The position numbers were made by a program, and so were the translations under genes. From assembly GCF_004365175.1 (NCBI RefSeq), contig NZ_SOCE01000002.1, forward strand, positions 868,001-932,000: a stretch of DNA of 64,000 nucleotides, given 5' to 3'. The stretch is from Kribbella voronezhensis (GTDB lineage Bacteria > Actinomycetota > Actinomycetes > Propionibacteriales > Kribbellaceae). Positions 8,028 through 16,274 of this stretch are shown here, piece after piece; the first letter of the stretch is position 1, and each line of letters opens with the position of its first letter. The notes beneath the pieces are model-generated. The model saw only the letters and a program-made list of their open reading frames with translations, searched no databases and had not been told where the DNA came from.

Positions 8028-9866
8028 ATGTCGATCGCGCACCAGTGGCACGCCCTGAGTCCGGCGATCCGGTCAGCGGCGCTGGACTCGGCCAGGGACC
8101 GCGTCGGCGTACCGGAGCTGCGGGAGCGTGCCGTTTGGGAATCGCGGACCGCGTCCGCCCGGGCTGCGATTCTGGCCCGGGCGGACTCGGATCGCGGCAA
8201 GCCGTGGCCGCACACGTTGCTGTCCGACTTCGCCCGCTACTGGCGTGACGGAGTGCGTACGGCGTACGAGGGGCCGGCGGGGGAGTTGCGGCAGAGGACG
8301 AGTACGGCTGTTCTCGCCGCCGTACTGACTGCGGATGAACAGTACGTCGACGAAGCGGCCGACGGACTGTTGTTGCTGTGCGAGCAGACGACCTGGTGCT
8401 GGGCCGCGCACGAGTCGTTCGCGACGGCCCGGCAGGAGGTGGTCGCGGACCCGGCCGAGCCGTACCTGGATCTCGGTGCGGCCGAGACCGTGGAGATCCT
8501 GGCCTGGGCCGACCTCGTCCTCGGTGCGGCGCTGGACGAGCGCGTACCGGGGCTGCGCCGGCGCCTGCGCGAGGAGGCACGCCGACGCGTACTCCAGCCC
8601 TTCGTCGACGACCGTCGCTGGCACTGGCTCGGCCTCGACGGTCACCTGCACAACTGGAACCCCTGGATCCACGGACACATCCTGGCGGCAGCCCTCTTCC
8701 TCGAGACGGATCCGGCCACGCGCGCGCAGGTGGTGGAACTGGTCGTCGACGGTCTCGATCGCTACCTTCGCGCCCTCCCGGCCGACGGTGGGTGCGACGA
8801 AGGCTACGCCTATTGGTGGAACGGGCCCGCTCGCCTGGCGAGCGCACTGGAGTTGCTCGATCGGGTAACGCAGGGCGCCTTGCATCCCTGGCACTGTGAC
8901 CCGCTCCCGGAGGTTGCCCGGTACCCCCAGCGGATGGCGCTCGGCGATGACTGGTACGTGAACGTCGGTGACGGTCCGGCGAGACCCAGCCCCCGACAAC
9001 CCTGGGACGTGCTGCACCGCTGGGGCCGGAGAAGTGGCGATCCTGCCGTCATGGCGCAAGCAGTTGCCCACCGCAAGGAACTGCCGGAGGTCGGTCTCGG
9101 TCGCGCATTGTTCGCCCTCGTCGACGACGACTGGTGGCAGGCCGAACCCGGACCGCTGCCATTGCCCCGATGGAGTTGGCTCCCGGATGTGCAACTGCTG
9201 GTCACCCGGCAGTACGACGGCTCCGCCGACGGCTGGGCGCTGGCGGTCAAGGGCGGCCACAACGACGAGAACCACAACCACAACGACGTCGGTTCGGTCA
9301 TCGCGGCTCTCGATGCGGCGCCGGTGCTGATAGATCTCGGCCAGCCGACCTACACGGCGATCTCGTTCTCCGAGCGTCGCTACGAGCAGTGGGTGGTCCG
9401 CAGCGAATGGCACAACGTGCCCGTTGTCGACGGCAAGCAACAGGAACCGGGCCGGCAATGGCGCGCCACCGACTTCGCCGTACGCCGGGACGCCGGTGCC
9501 GAGGTCGACCTCTCGGACGCCTATCCGACCGGGCAGCTCCGGAGGGTGGCCACGCTCGACCGCGGTGAGCAAGCCGTTCGGATCGTGGATTCCTGGGCAG
9601 CGGAGACCGAGATCGCCGAGCACTTCGTGATCGCGGGACGACCCGTCGGCCACGAGGCCGGCCGGTTGGTGATCGAGACACTGAGCGGCGGTCTGGCCGA
9701 GCTGGGGTGGGACCCTGGTCTCGGGACCGGGCGACTGGAGACGCGGGCGGTCGACGACGACCTGCTGGCAGGCGTCTGGGGCCCGGCTGTGCATCGCTTG
9801 ATCATCGACGTCGGCGCGGGCCGGCGGACTTTCGGACTGACGCTGACGAGGAGTACCCGTGACTGA
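8028..9866 (+). CDS. Intracellular heparinase II/III-like polysaccharide lyase
   Basis: A 612-residue protein with an alpha-helical toroid N-terminal half rich in W/H (WHWLGLDGHLHNWNPWIHGH at about 203-222) and a beta-sandwich C-terminal half. The beta-sandwich carries GGHNDENHNHNDVGS, the metal-binding and catalytic strand signature of heparinase II/III-family lyases (PL12, 15, 17, 21 and relatives). There is no signal peptide, so it should act on imported oligosaccharides, cleaving next to a uronic acid by beta-elimination. Its last eight bases overlap the start of the DUF2264 gene, which indicates coupled expression. The uronate and linkage cannot be told from sequence. Neighbours suggest a plant uronate-bearing side chain rather than glycosaminoglycan. 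Confidence 0.8.
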   Translation: MSIAHQWHALSPAIRSAALDSARDRVGVPELRERAVWESRTASARAAILARADSDRGKPWPHTLLSDFARYWRDGVRTAYEGPAGELRQRTSTAVLAAVLTADEQYVDEAADGLLLLCEQTTWCWAAHESFATARQEVVADPAEPYLDLGAAETVEILAWADLVLGAALDERVPGLRRRLREEARRRVLQPFVDDRRWHWLGLDGHLHNWNPWIHGHILAAALFLETDPATRAQVVELVVDGLDRYLRALPADGGCDEGYAYWWNGPARLASALELLDRVTQGALHPWHCDPLPEVARYPQRMALGDDWYVNVGDGPARPSPRQPWDVLHRWGRRSGDPAVMAQAVAHRKELPEVGLGRALFALVDDDWWQAEPGPLPLPRWSWLPDVQLLVTRQYDGSADGWALAVKGGHNDENHNHNDVGSVIAALDAAPVLIDLGQPTYTAISFSERRYEQWVVRSEWHNVPVVDGKQQEPGRQWRATDFAVRRDAGAEVDLSDAYPTGQLRRVATLDRGEQAVRIVDSWAAETEIAEHFVIAGRPVGHEAGRLVIETLSGGLAELGWDPGLGTGRLETRAVDDDLLAGVWGPAVHRLIIDVGAGRRTFGLTLTRSTRD

Positions 9867-11742
9867 CGCCGGCTTCACCGGCCTGACCCGCGAGGCCTGG
9901 GGCGTGGCCGCCGATCGGCTGCTGCTCTCGTTGCGCCCCTGGGCCGCACCTGATCACGCCCGGATCGACCTGCCGGGACCGAACAGCGCCTACGGTCCGG
10001 ACAGCGATTCGCTGGAGGCGTTCGCACGATCCTTTCTGCTGATGGCGATCCGGCTGAAAGGTGACGACGGCAACGATCCGCACAACCTGGCCGAGTGGTA
10101 CGCCGACGGTCTGCGGGCCGGGACGGATCCCGCGTCACCGCACGCCTGGCCGCGCCCGGACCAGCTCGGCCAGGCGAAGGTGGAGGCCTGCTCGGTCGCG
10201 CTCGGGCTGCACCTGTCCCGCCCCTGGTTGTGGGACCGGCTGAGCGACCTCGATCGTGAGCGGATCGTTGCCTGGTTGGGGACCGTGGTCGGTTCGCAGT
10301 ACCCGCCGATCAACTGGGTCTGGTTCCAGATCGTCGTCGAGACCTTCCTCAAATCGGTCGGCGGCCCGTGGGCGCCGGCGGACATCGAGAGCGGCCTCGC
10401 CGTGCACGAGTCGCTGTACCGCGGCGACGGCTGGTACGCCGACGGGCCGGAGCGCGCCTTCGACCACTACAACGGCTGGGCACTGCACGTCTATCCGTTG
10501 CTCTGGGCATCGATGGACCCGGAGCTGTGCGACCCGGCCCTGGAGAAGGCCTGGCGGGACAGGCTTTCCGCGTTCCTGACGACCGCGGCTCACCTGGTCG
10601 GTGGCAACGGGGCGCCACTGGTCCAAGGCCGGAGTCTGACCTATCGCTTCGCCGCCGCCGCGCCCTTCTGGATGGGCGCGATCACCGGCGCCACCGACCT
10701 CAGCCCCGGCGTACTGCGTCGCGCCGCCTCCGGAATGCTCGGCCATTTCCTCGACCGCGGTGTGCCGGACCAGCGCGGACTGCTCAACGTCGGCTGGTAC
10801 GCCGAATGGCCGGCCATCGCGCAGTCGTACTCGGGCTTCGGTTCGCCGTACTGGGCCGTGAAAGGCATGCTGGGCCTGATGCTGCCGGCGGACCACCCGG
10901 TCTGGACAGCCGCCGAGGAACCCTTGCCGGTCGAGCGTTCGGACTTCACGCTCGAGCTCCCCGAGCCCGGGTGGATCGTCAGCGGGACCCGCGCCGACGG
11001 AATCGTCCGAGCCGTCAACCACGGCACGGACCACTCGGTGGCGGGGGACGAACGGGCAGACTCACCGTTGTATGCCCGCCTTGGATATTCGACCCACACC
11101 ATGCCACCGATGGCGAAGCCGTTCTGGGCGCAGCCACTCGAGAACAGCATCGGCATAGTTCATCCCGAGCTCGGATTGTCGCACCGGAACGGATTCGTCG
11201 GTATCGGGCCGAACGTGTCGATCGCGACGACGCACTGGGTGCGGACGGACGACGACCAAGGACCCGAACACGGCTCGGGTCGCGGGGGAGCGGTCATTGC
11301 AGGGCCGCGGATCGCGATGGGGTCGCTGCTGCGCGGAAGCCACGAGATCCGGGCCGCGCTCGTCGACCCCACCGCGGAGTTGGCGCCGGACCAGGTCCTG
11401 GAGCTGTCCGGCTGGCCACTGTCCGCGGACGACCCGCCAGAGGGTGAGTCGGTCGACGGCCGCGCCGAGGTCCGGGCTGACGAGCTGGTGTCGTCCGTCG
11501 AAGGACGGATCGGCTTCGAGACGGCCAACCGGAGGCACACCCGAGAATCGAGTGCCCTCGGCAACCACACTGCTGTTCCGCTGTTACGTGGACCGGCCGT
11601 CGCCGGGCAGCTCTTCGTTGCCGTCGTCTCCCTTTCCGGCGCCGCCTCGGAACCTCTTCCACAGCTCCGGATCGGCGGCCGGGAGATCGAGGTCAGTTGG
11701 TCCGACGGCGACTCGGAGCCCTTGTCCCTGGACGTCTTCTAG
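9859..11742 (+). CDS. DUF2264 family protein (GH154-like, putative glycosidase)
   Basis: A 627-residue intracellular protein. It has the DUF2264 layout: an (alpha/alpha) barrel with LPGPNSAYGPDSDSLEAFAR near the N-terminus, NWVWFQIVVETFLKSVGG at about 153-170, and LTYRFAAAAPFWMGAITG at about 260-277. DUF2264 proteins are the family linked, to my knowledge, with CAZy GH154, where a Bacteroides member removes glucuronic acid from arabinogalactan. That link is recalled and was not checked here. The GTG start has GAGGAG upstream and overlaps the lyase gene by eight bases. Together they suggest stepwise removal of uronate-containing termini inside the cell. Its 3' end overlaps the convergent regulator gene by four bases. 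Confidence 0.8.
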   Translation: MTDAGFTGLTREAWGVAADRLLLSLRPWAAPDHARIDLPGPNSAYGPDSDSLEAFARSFLLMAIRLKGDDGNDPHNLAEWYADGLRAGTDPASPHAWPRPDQLGQAKVEACSVALGLHLSRPWLWDRLSDLDRERIVAWLGTVVGSQYPPINWVWFQIVVETFLKSVGGPWAPADIESGLAVHESLYRGDGWYADGPERAFDHYNGWALHVYPLLWASMDPELCDPALEKAWRDRLSAFLTTAAHLVGGNGAPLVQGRSLTYRFAAAAPFWMGAITGATDLSPGVLRRAASGMLGHFLDRGVPDQRGLLNVGWYAEWPAIAQSYSGFGSPYWAVKGMLGLMLPADHPVWTAAEEPLPVERSDFTLELPEPGWIVSGTRADGIVRAVNHGTDHSVAGDERADSPLYARLGYSTHTMPPMAKPFWAQPLENSIGIVHPELGLSHRNGFVGIGPNVSIATTHWVRTDDDQGPEHGSGRGGAVIAGPRIAMGSLLRGSHEIRAALVDPTAELAPDQVLELSGWPLSADDPPEGESVDGRAEVRADELVSSVEGRIGFETANRRHTRESSALGNHTAVPLLRGPAVAGQLFVAVVSLSGAASEPLPQLRIGGREIEVSWSDGDSEPLSLDVF

Positions 11743-12830
11743 CCCGAGCGAGCCATCGTCGAGTCCCGGATGATCAACTCCGGGATGATCAGGATCCGTT
11801 GCGTCGGCCGGCGCCGGCCCTCGCTGAGCCGGGCGACCATCTGTTCCACCGCGGTCCGGCCGACCATCGGTTTCGGCGGCCGGATCGCGGTCATCGCCGG
11901 CTCCGCGAGATGCGCGATCTCGTCGTCGTAGGCAACGATCGCCAGCTCTTCGGGAATCCGGATGCCTTGCTCCGCGCAGTACTGGGCGACTGCCATCGCG
12001 TCCGGGTCCGAATGGATGACCAGGGCCGAGATACCCGCCGTACGGCAGCGGTCGAACAGCTGGGCGATGATGTCGCGGTGACCGGGCTGGTCCATGTTCA
12101 CGGACTCGCGGATGACCAGATCGGCCGGGATACCGAGGTCGGTGCAGACCACGTCCCAGCCGGCCGCGAGGTGGGCCGAGGTCGGGCTGCCCTTGGACAG
12201 CAGCAGGCCGAGATTGCGGTGCCCCTGGTCGTACAGGTGCCGCACGGCGACCTCGACGCCGAGCGCGTGATCGCTGCGCACCCACTCGACCTGGTACTTC
12301 GTCCGCGTCCACCGCGGCGGCTGCCGCTCGACCAGGATCACCGGCACCGGCAGCTGACCGATCCAGTCGATCATCTCGGCGACATCGCCCTCCAAGTTGG
12401 GCGCCAGCAGCAGCCCCTGCACCTGCTGGGCCTCGATCAGCCGGGTGATCTGGCGGCGGTCCTCGGCCCAGTCGTACGTCGATCCGCGCAGCTGGATCGC
12501 CACGCCCAGCGCGGCCGCTGCCGACCGGGCCCCACCGACGATCGGCGGCCAGTAGTAGTCCAGCGAGGGGACCACCATCCCGATGGTGAACCGGGGCGAG
12601 GCCGGGCCCCGGCGGCGCGCAGGTGGTGCCAGGTCGGTCGGCAGCGTGGCGCCGCCGTGCACCTTGGTGAGCAGGTTCTGCGCGGCGAGCGCGGCGATGT
12701 CGCGCCGGATCGTCAGCTCGCTGACGCCGAGCAGCTCGGCCAACTCCTTCACCCGGACGGCCCCTTCGCGGCGGAGCTCGTCCATCACCCGCTCATGGCG
12801 CTGCAGGCCGAACAGCCGGTCGTCCGACAC
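11739..12830 (-). CDS. Transcriptional regulator: DeoR-type HTH fused to LacI-type sugar sensor
   Basis: About 363 residues. Residues 10-55 form a DeoR-family winged HTH (LQRHERVMDELRREGAVRV, then ELAELLGVSELTIRRDIAAL and a KVHGGATLP exit). Residues from about 80 onward form a LacI/periplasmic-binding-type sensor (FTIGMVVPSLDYYWPPIV, ALVIHSDPDAMAVAQYC, IVAYDDEIAHLAEPAMTAI). DeoR proteins normally sense sugar phosphates with a ribose-isomerase-like domain, so this one has an exchanged effector domain and probably senses a free or oligomeric sugar. Start choice: GTG at 12830 sits nine bases after GGAGG; TTG at 12839 and GTG at 12836 are possible but too close. It is divergent from the dehydrogenase/ABC unit, which it likely represses. 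Confidence 0.85.
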   Translation of the reverse strand: MSDDRLFGLQRHERVMDELRREGAVRVKELAELLGVSELTIRRDIAALAAQNLLTKVHGGATLPTDLAPPARRRGPASPRFTIGMVVPSLDYYWPPIVGGARSAAAALGVAIQLRGSTYDWAEDRRQITRLIEAQQVQGLLLAPNLEGDVAEMIDWIGQLPVPVILVERQPPRWTRTKYQVEWVRSDHALGVEVAVRHLYDQGHRNLGLLLSKGSPTSAHLAAGWDVVCTDLGIPADLVIRESVNMDQPGHRDIIAQLFDRCRTAGISALVIHSDPDAMAVAQYCAEQGIRIPEELAIVAYDDEIAHLAEPAMTAIRPPKPMVGRTAVEQMVARLSEGRRRPTQRILIIPELIIRDSTMARSG

Positions 12831-12847
12831 GGGCACCAACCTCCGAT

Positions 12848-12872
12848 GTTCGAATCTGTACGTTTGCGAACG
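12848..12872. promoter_or_regulatory. Inverted GTTCG/CGAAC elements upstream of the DeoR/LacI hybrid gene
   Basis: GTTCG (12848-12852) and CGAAC (12867-12871) face each other, and the right part CGTTTGCGAACG (12861-12872) is itself palindromic at 10 of 12 positions. It lies just upstream of the regulator's own start, a usual place for autoregulation. Assignment to this regulator is inference. Confidence 0.3.
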
Positions 12873-12906
12873 ATCACGGACGAGCCGTAGATGATGTGAT
12901 CGCTGT

Positions 12907-12929
12907 GGTCATCTCATGTTCACATGACC
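12907..12929. promoter_or_regulatory. Nested palindromes over the dehydrogenase start codon, putative operator
   Basis: TCATGT-TC-ACATGA (12914-12927) has perfect 6-bp arms, and a wider pair GGTCAT (12907-12912) / ATGACC (12924-12929) surrounds it. The element covers the ATG at 12924, where a bound repressor would block transcription or the start of a leaderless message. It lies between the hybrid regulator and the sugar-import unit. Confidence 0.45.
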
Positions 12930-13952
12930 GCAACGGTAACCGCTTGCCGCAGTGAGGCGCTGCTCGTGATGAACCGCGAGGCGTTCGATGCCCACTTCGA
13001 CCAGACCAGGCTCGACCGGCTCGCCTCGCTGGTGGCACTGCCCGAGCCGATCTGGACGGACGAGCTCGACTCTGCGAAGGCGCGCGCACGGCTCGAGACG
13101 GCCGACCTCCTCGTCACTTCGTGGGGCGTACCGCGGCTGACGGCGGACCGGCTCGCCTCGGCGCCGCGGCTCAAGGCCGTCTTCCACGCCGCGGGCAGCG
13201 TCCGTTCCCTCGCGGACAGCGTGCTCTGGTCGCGCGACATCGTGGTGACCAGCGGCGCCGACGCCAACGCCGTCCCGGTCGCCGAGTACACGCTCGCTGC
13301 CATCATCTTCGCCGGCAAGAAGGCTCCGTTCCTGGCCGCAGACGCCGGTACGGCGTACCAGGGCTGGAGTCAGTTGCAAGGCTTCGGTGACCTGTCGAAC
13401 TTCCGCCGCACGATCGGGGTCGTCGGCTTCTCCCGGATCGGCCGCCGGGTCGTCGACCTGCTCCGGACCCTCGACGGCGCGACTGTCCTGGTCGCCGATC
13501 CCTACGCCGATCCGGCCGAGGTGCAGGCGGCCGGTGCCGAGCTGGTCGAGCTCGACGAGCTGCTGCCGCGGGTCGACGTACTGTCCCTGCACGCGCCCGC
13601 TTTGCCGAGCACGCATCACATGATCGGCGCGGCCGAGCTGGCTCAGCTGCCCGACCACGCCACGGTGATCAACACGGCGCGGGGGAGCCTGATCGACTCA
13701 GCCGCCCTGGCGGCCGAGTGCCGGATCGGACGGCTGTTCGCGATCCTCGACGTCACCGATCCCGAACCGCTCCCGGCGGACTCGCCGTTGCGCTCGGTCC
13801 ACAACGTCATGGTCACCCCGCACATCGCCGGGTCCCTCGGCACCGAGATCCATCGGCTGACCGATCACGTGCTCGCCGAGGTCACCCGCTGGCTGGCCGG
13901 CGAACCACTGCGGACCCGGATCACCGCCGACGTCTTCCCCCTCACCGCCTGA
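12924..13952 (+). CDS. D-2-hydroxyacid dehydrogenase (NAD-binding)
   Basis: A 342-residue member of the D-isomer-specific 2-hydroxyacid dehydrogenases. NAD-binding GVVGFSRIGRRV is at about 155-166. The catalytic Arg is in INTARGSL, the Glu region in DVTDPEPLP, and the catalytic His in VTPHIAGS. The family interconverts 2-keto acids and D-2-hydroxyacids such as glyoxylate/glycerate or sugar-acid derivatives. It is first in the unit leading to the ABC importer, suggesting a role in catabolism of a uronate or aldonate released by the lyase. No Shine-Dalgarno is visible before ATG 12924. The message may be leaderless, or a start at 12969 is possible, but the first beta strand (EALLVM) favours the upstream start. 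Confidence 0.85.
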   Translation: MTATVTACRSEALLVMNREAFDAHFDQTRLDRLASLVALPEPIWTDELDSAKARARLETADLLVTSWGVPRLTADRLASAPRLKAVFHAAGSVRSLADSVLWSRDIVVTSGADANAVPVAEYTLAAIIFAGKKAPFLAADAGTAYQGWSQLQGFGDLSNFRRTIGVVGFSRIGRRVVDLLRTLDGATVLVADPYADPAEVQAAGAELVELDELLPRVDVLSLHAPALPSTHHMIGAAELAQLPDHATVINTARGSLIDSAALAAECRIGRLFAILDVTDPEPLPADSPLRSVHNVMVTPHIAGSLGTEIHRLTDHVLAEVTRWLAGEPLRTRITADVFPLTA

Positions 13953-14006
13953 ACCGCCCGAACCCGTCGAACCCGTCTGAACCGCCCGAACCCGCCCGAA
14001 CCCGCC
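13951..14006 (+). repeat. Six-copy 9-10 bp tandem repeat (GAACCCGYC-like)
   Basis: Six units starting at 13951, 13960, 13969, 13979, 13988 and 13998 read GAACC(C)G(C/T)C(C). The array begins in the stop codon of the dehydrogenase and fills most of the 87-bp gap to the substrate-binding protein gene. Its length is free to vary by slippage. No protein-coding role is seen. Confidence 0.7.
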
Positions 14007-14039
14007 ACCTACGCCGTACCAGAGTCCAAGGAGAACGTC

Positions 14040-15311
14040 GTGAAGCGACACCTCGTCACCACCATCGCCGGCGCCGCCGCGCTGGCCCTGCTCACCGCCT
14101 GCGGAGGTGGCTCGTCCGGGCAGGCCGCCGCCGACGGGCCGCAGACCATCAAGGTCGCGCTCTGGAACTACGCCACCACACCGGAGTTCAAGGCGATCAT
14201 CGACGGCTTCCAGCAGGCCAACCCGCAGATCAAGGTCGAGCCGGTCGACATCCTGGCCGACGACTACCAGACCAAGCTGACCACGATGCTGGCCGGTGGT
14301 GACACCACCGACGTACTGACGATGAAGAACGTCATCGACTACGCCCGGTTCGGCACCCGGGGACAGCTGCTGCCGATGACGGACCAGGCCAAGGCGCTGG
14401 ACCCGGCGAAGTACTCCGGACTGAAGGCCTACGAGCTGGAGGGCAAGTACTTCGCGCTGCCCTACCGCCAGGACTTCTGGGTGCTCTACTACAACAAGAC
14501 CCTGCTCAAGCAGGCCGGCGTACCGGAGTCCAAGCTGCAGAACCTGACCTGGGCCGACTACGCCACCTTGGCGAAGAGCCTGACCAAGGGCGACGGCCAG
14601 TCCAAGGTGTACGGCACGTACCAGCACACCTGGCGCTCGGTCGTCCAGGCCACCGCGGCCGCTCAGACCGGCGGCAACCTGCTCGGCGGCGACTACGGCT
14701 TCTTCAAGGACCAGTACGCGATGACACTGGACCTCCAGAAGAGTGGCGCGCTGTTGCCCTGGGCAACCGCCAAGAGTCAGAAGGTCACCTACAACACGAT
14801 GTTCTCCACCGGCAAGGCCGCGTTGATGCCGATGGGCACCTGGTACGCCGCGACGCTGCTGGCCGACACGAAGTCGGGCAAGACCAAGGTCGACTGGGGG
14901 ATGGCGCCACTGCCGCAGCGGACCGCGGACGGCAAGACGACCACCTTCGGCTCGCCGACCGCGTTCGCGGTGAACAAGAACTCCAAGCACGCCGACGCCG
15001 CGAAGAAGTTCGTCGAATGGGCCTCCAGCGAGGCCGGCGCCACCGCGGTCGCGAAGGCAGGCGTGACGCCGTCGCTGCAGACCCAGCCGATCCTCGACAC
15101 CTACTTCGGCCTGCCGGGCGTGCCCGGCGACGCGCTGGCCAAGAAGGCGTTCAAGCCCGACGACGTCGTGCTGGAGATGCCGGTCGGTGACAAGTCCTCC
15201 GACGTCGACCAGATCCTGACCGAGGAGCACGAACTCGTGATGACCGGGCAGAAGTCGCTGGACGACGGCCTGGCCGAGATGTCCAAGCGGGTCAAGAACG
15301 AGGTCGGCTGA
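14040..15311 (+). CDS. ABC transporter sugar-binding lipoprotein
   Basis: A 423-residue family 1 extracellular solute-binding protein. The lipoprotein signal peptide ends at LLTACGGGSS, so Cys would be lipidated and the protein anchored outside the membrane. The mature part shows the usual bilobal features: IKVALWNYATTPEFKAIIDGFQ, KVEPVDILADDYQTKLTTMLAGG, and YFALPYRQDFWVLYYNKTLLKQAG. AAGGAG sits seven bases before the GTG start. It binds mono- or oligosaccharide for the two permeases encoded next. No ATPase gene is in the unit; actinomycetes often use a shared MsiK-type ATPase. Confidence 0.92.
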   Translation: MKRHLVTTIAGAAALALLTACGGGSSGQAAADGPQTIKVALWNYATTPEFKAIIDGFQQANPQIKVEPVDILADDYQTKLTTMLAGGDTTDVLTMKNVIDYARFGTRGQLLPMTDQAKALDPAKYSGLKAYELEGKYFALPYRQDFWVLYYNKTLLKQAGVPESKLQNLTWADYATLAKSLTKGDGQSKVYGTYQHTWRSVVQATAAAQTGGNLLGGDYGFFKDQYAMTLDLQKSGALLPWATAKSQKVTYNTMFSTGKAALMPMGTWYAATLLADTKSGKTKVDWGMAPLPQRTADGKTTTFGSPTAFAVNKNSKHADAAKKFVEWASSEAGATAVAKAGVTPSLQTQPILDTYFGLPGVPGDALAKKAFKPDDVVLEMPVGDKSSDVDQILTEEHELVMTGQKSLDDGLAEMSKRVKNEVG

Positions 15312-15314
15312 GCA

Positions 15315-16274
15315 ATGACCACCCCTGTGTCCGCCCCTGCGTCCGGGCCCGCGTCCGGGCTTGCCTCCGGCCCGGGGCCGGCCGCCGCGGCCGCGCCGCG
15401 GCGGGTCCGGCGTCGCAGCCGGACCTGGGTCGGCTGGAGCTTCATCCTGCCGAACTTCCTCGGCTTCGCCGCGCTGACCCTGGTGCCGGTGATCGCCTCG
15501 CTCGTGTTGTCCTTCCTGGACTGGGACTCCTACAGCACGCCCCGCTGGGTCGGGCTGGCCAACTTCGAGCGGATGATCCACAACGACACCTTCTGGACCG
15601 CGCTGGAGAACACCGCGTACTACGCCGTCGGGCACGTCCCCCTGACGTTGTGCGCAGCCCTCGGCTTCGCAGTACTGCTCAACCAGAAGCTGAAGGCGGT
15701 GCAGTTCTTCCGGACCGCGTTGTTCTTCCCCTACATCACTTCGCTGGTCGCGGTGGCGGTGGTGTGGAACATGCTGCTCAGCCCGGACATGGGCCCGGTG
15801 AACCAGTTCCTGCGGGCGGTCGGCATCGACCACCCGCCGGGCTGGACCACCTCGACCACCTGGGCGATGCCCGCGGTGATCGTGGCCAGCGTGTGGCGCG
15901 ACCTCGGCTACTACATGATCCTGTACCTCGCCGGGCTGCAGACGATCCCGGCCGAGTTGTACGAGGCGGCCGAGGTCGACGGGGCGAGCGGCTGGCAGCG
16001 GTTCCGCCACATCACGCTGCCGTCGCTGCGGCCGACCACGTTCTTCGTGCTGATCATGCTGACCATCTCCAGTTTCAAGGTGTTCGACCTGATCCAGGTG
16101 ATGACCGAGGGCGGCCCGGGCCGCGCGACGCTGGTGCTGTCGCAGGTGATCTACCGCGAGGGCATCGTCCAGGGCCGGTTCGGCTACTCGTCGGCGGTGT
16201 CGATGGTGCTGTTCGTGATCGTGCTGACGATCACCATGGTCCAGTTCCGGCTGCAGCGAAGGAGCGAGCGATGA
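15315..16274 (+). CDS. ABC sugar permease, MalF/UgpA-like
   Basis: A 319-residue membrane protein with six predicted helices after a Pro/Ala/Gly-rich cytoplasmic N-terminus. The EAA loop reads YEAAEVDGASGWQRFRHITLP at about 217-237, the ATPase contact site. It starts three bases after the binding-protein gene and ends in an ATGA overlap with the second permease, so the importer is one cotranslated unit. Confidence 0.92.
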   Translation: MTTPVSAPASGPASGLASGPGPAAAAAPRRVRRRSRTWVGWSFILPNFLGFAALTLVPVIASLVLSFLDWDSYSTPRWVGLANFERMIHNDTFWTALENTAYYAVGHVPLTLCAALGFAVLLNQKLKAVQFFRTALFFPYITSLVAVAVVWNMLLSPDMGPVNQFLRAVGIDHPPGWTTSTTWAMPAVIVASVWRDLGYYMILYLAGLQTIPAELYEAAEVDGASGWQRFRHITLPSLRPTTFFVLIMLTISSFKVFDLIQVMTEGGPGRATLVLSQVIYREGIVQGRFGYSSAVSMVLFVIVLTITMVQFRLQRRSER

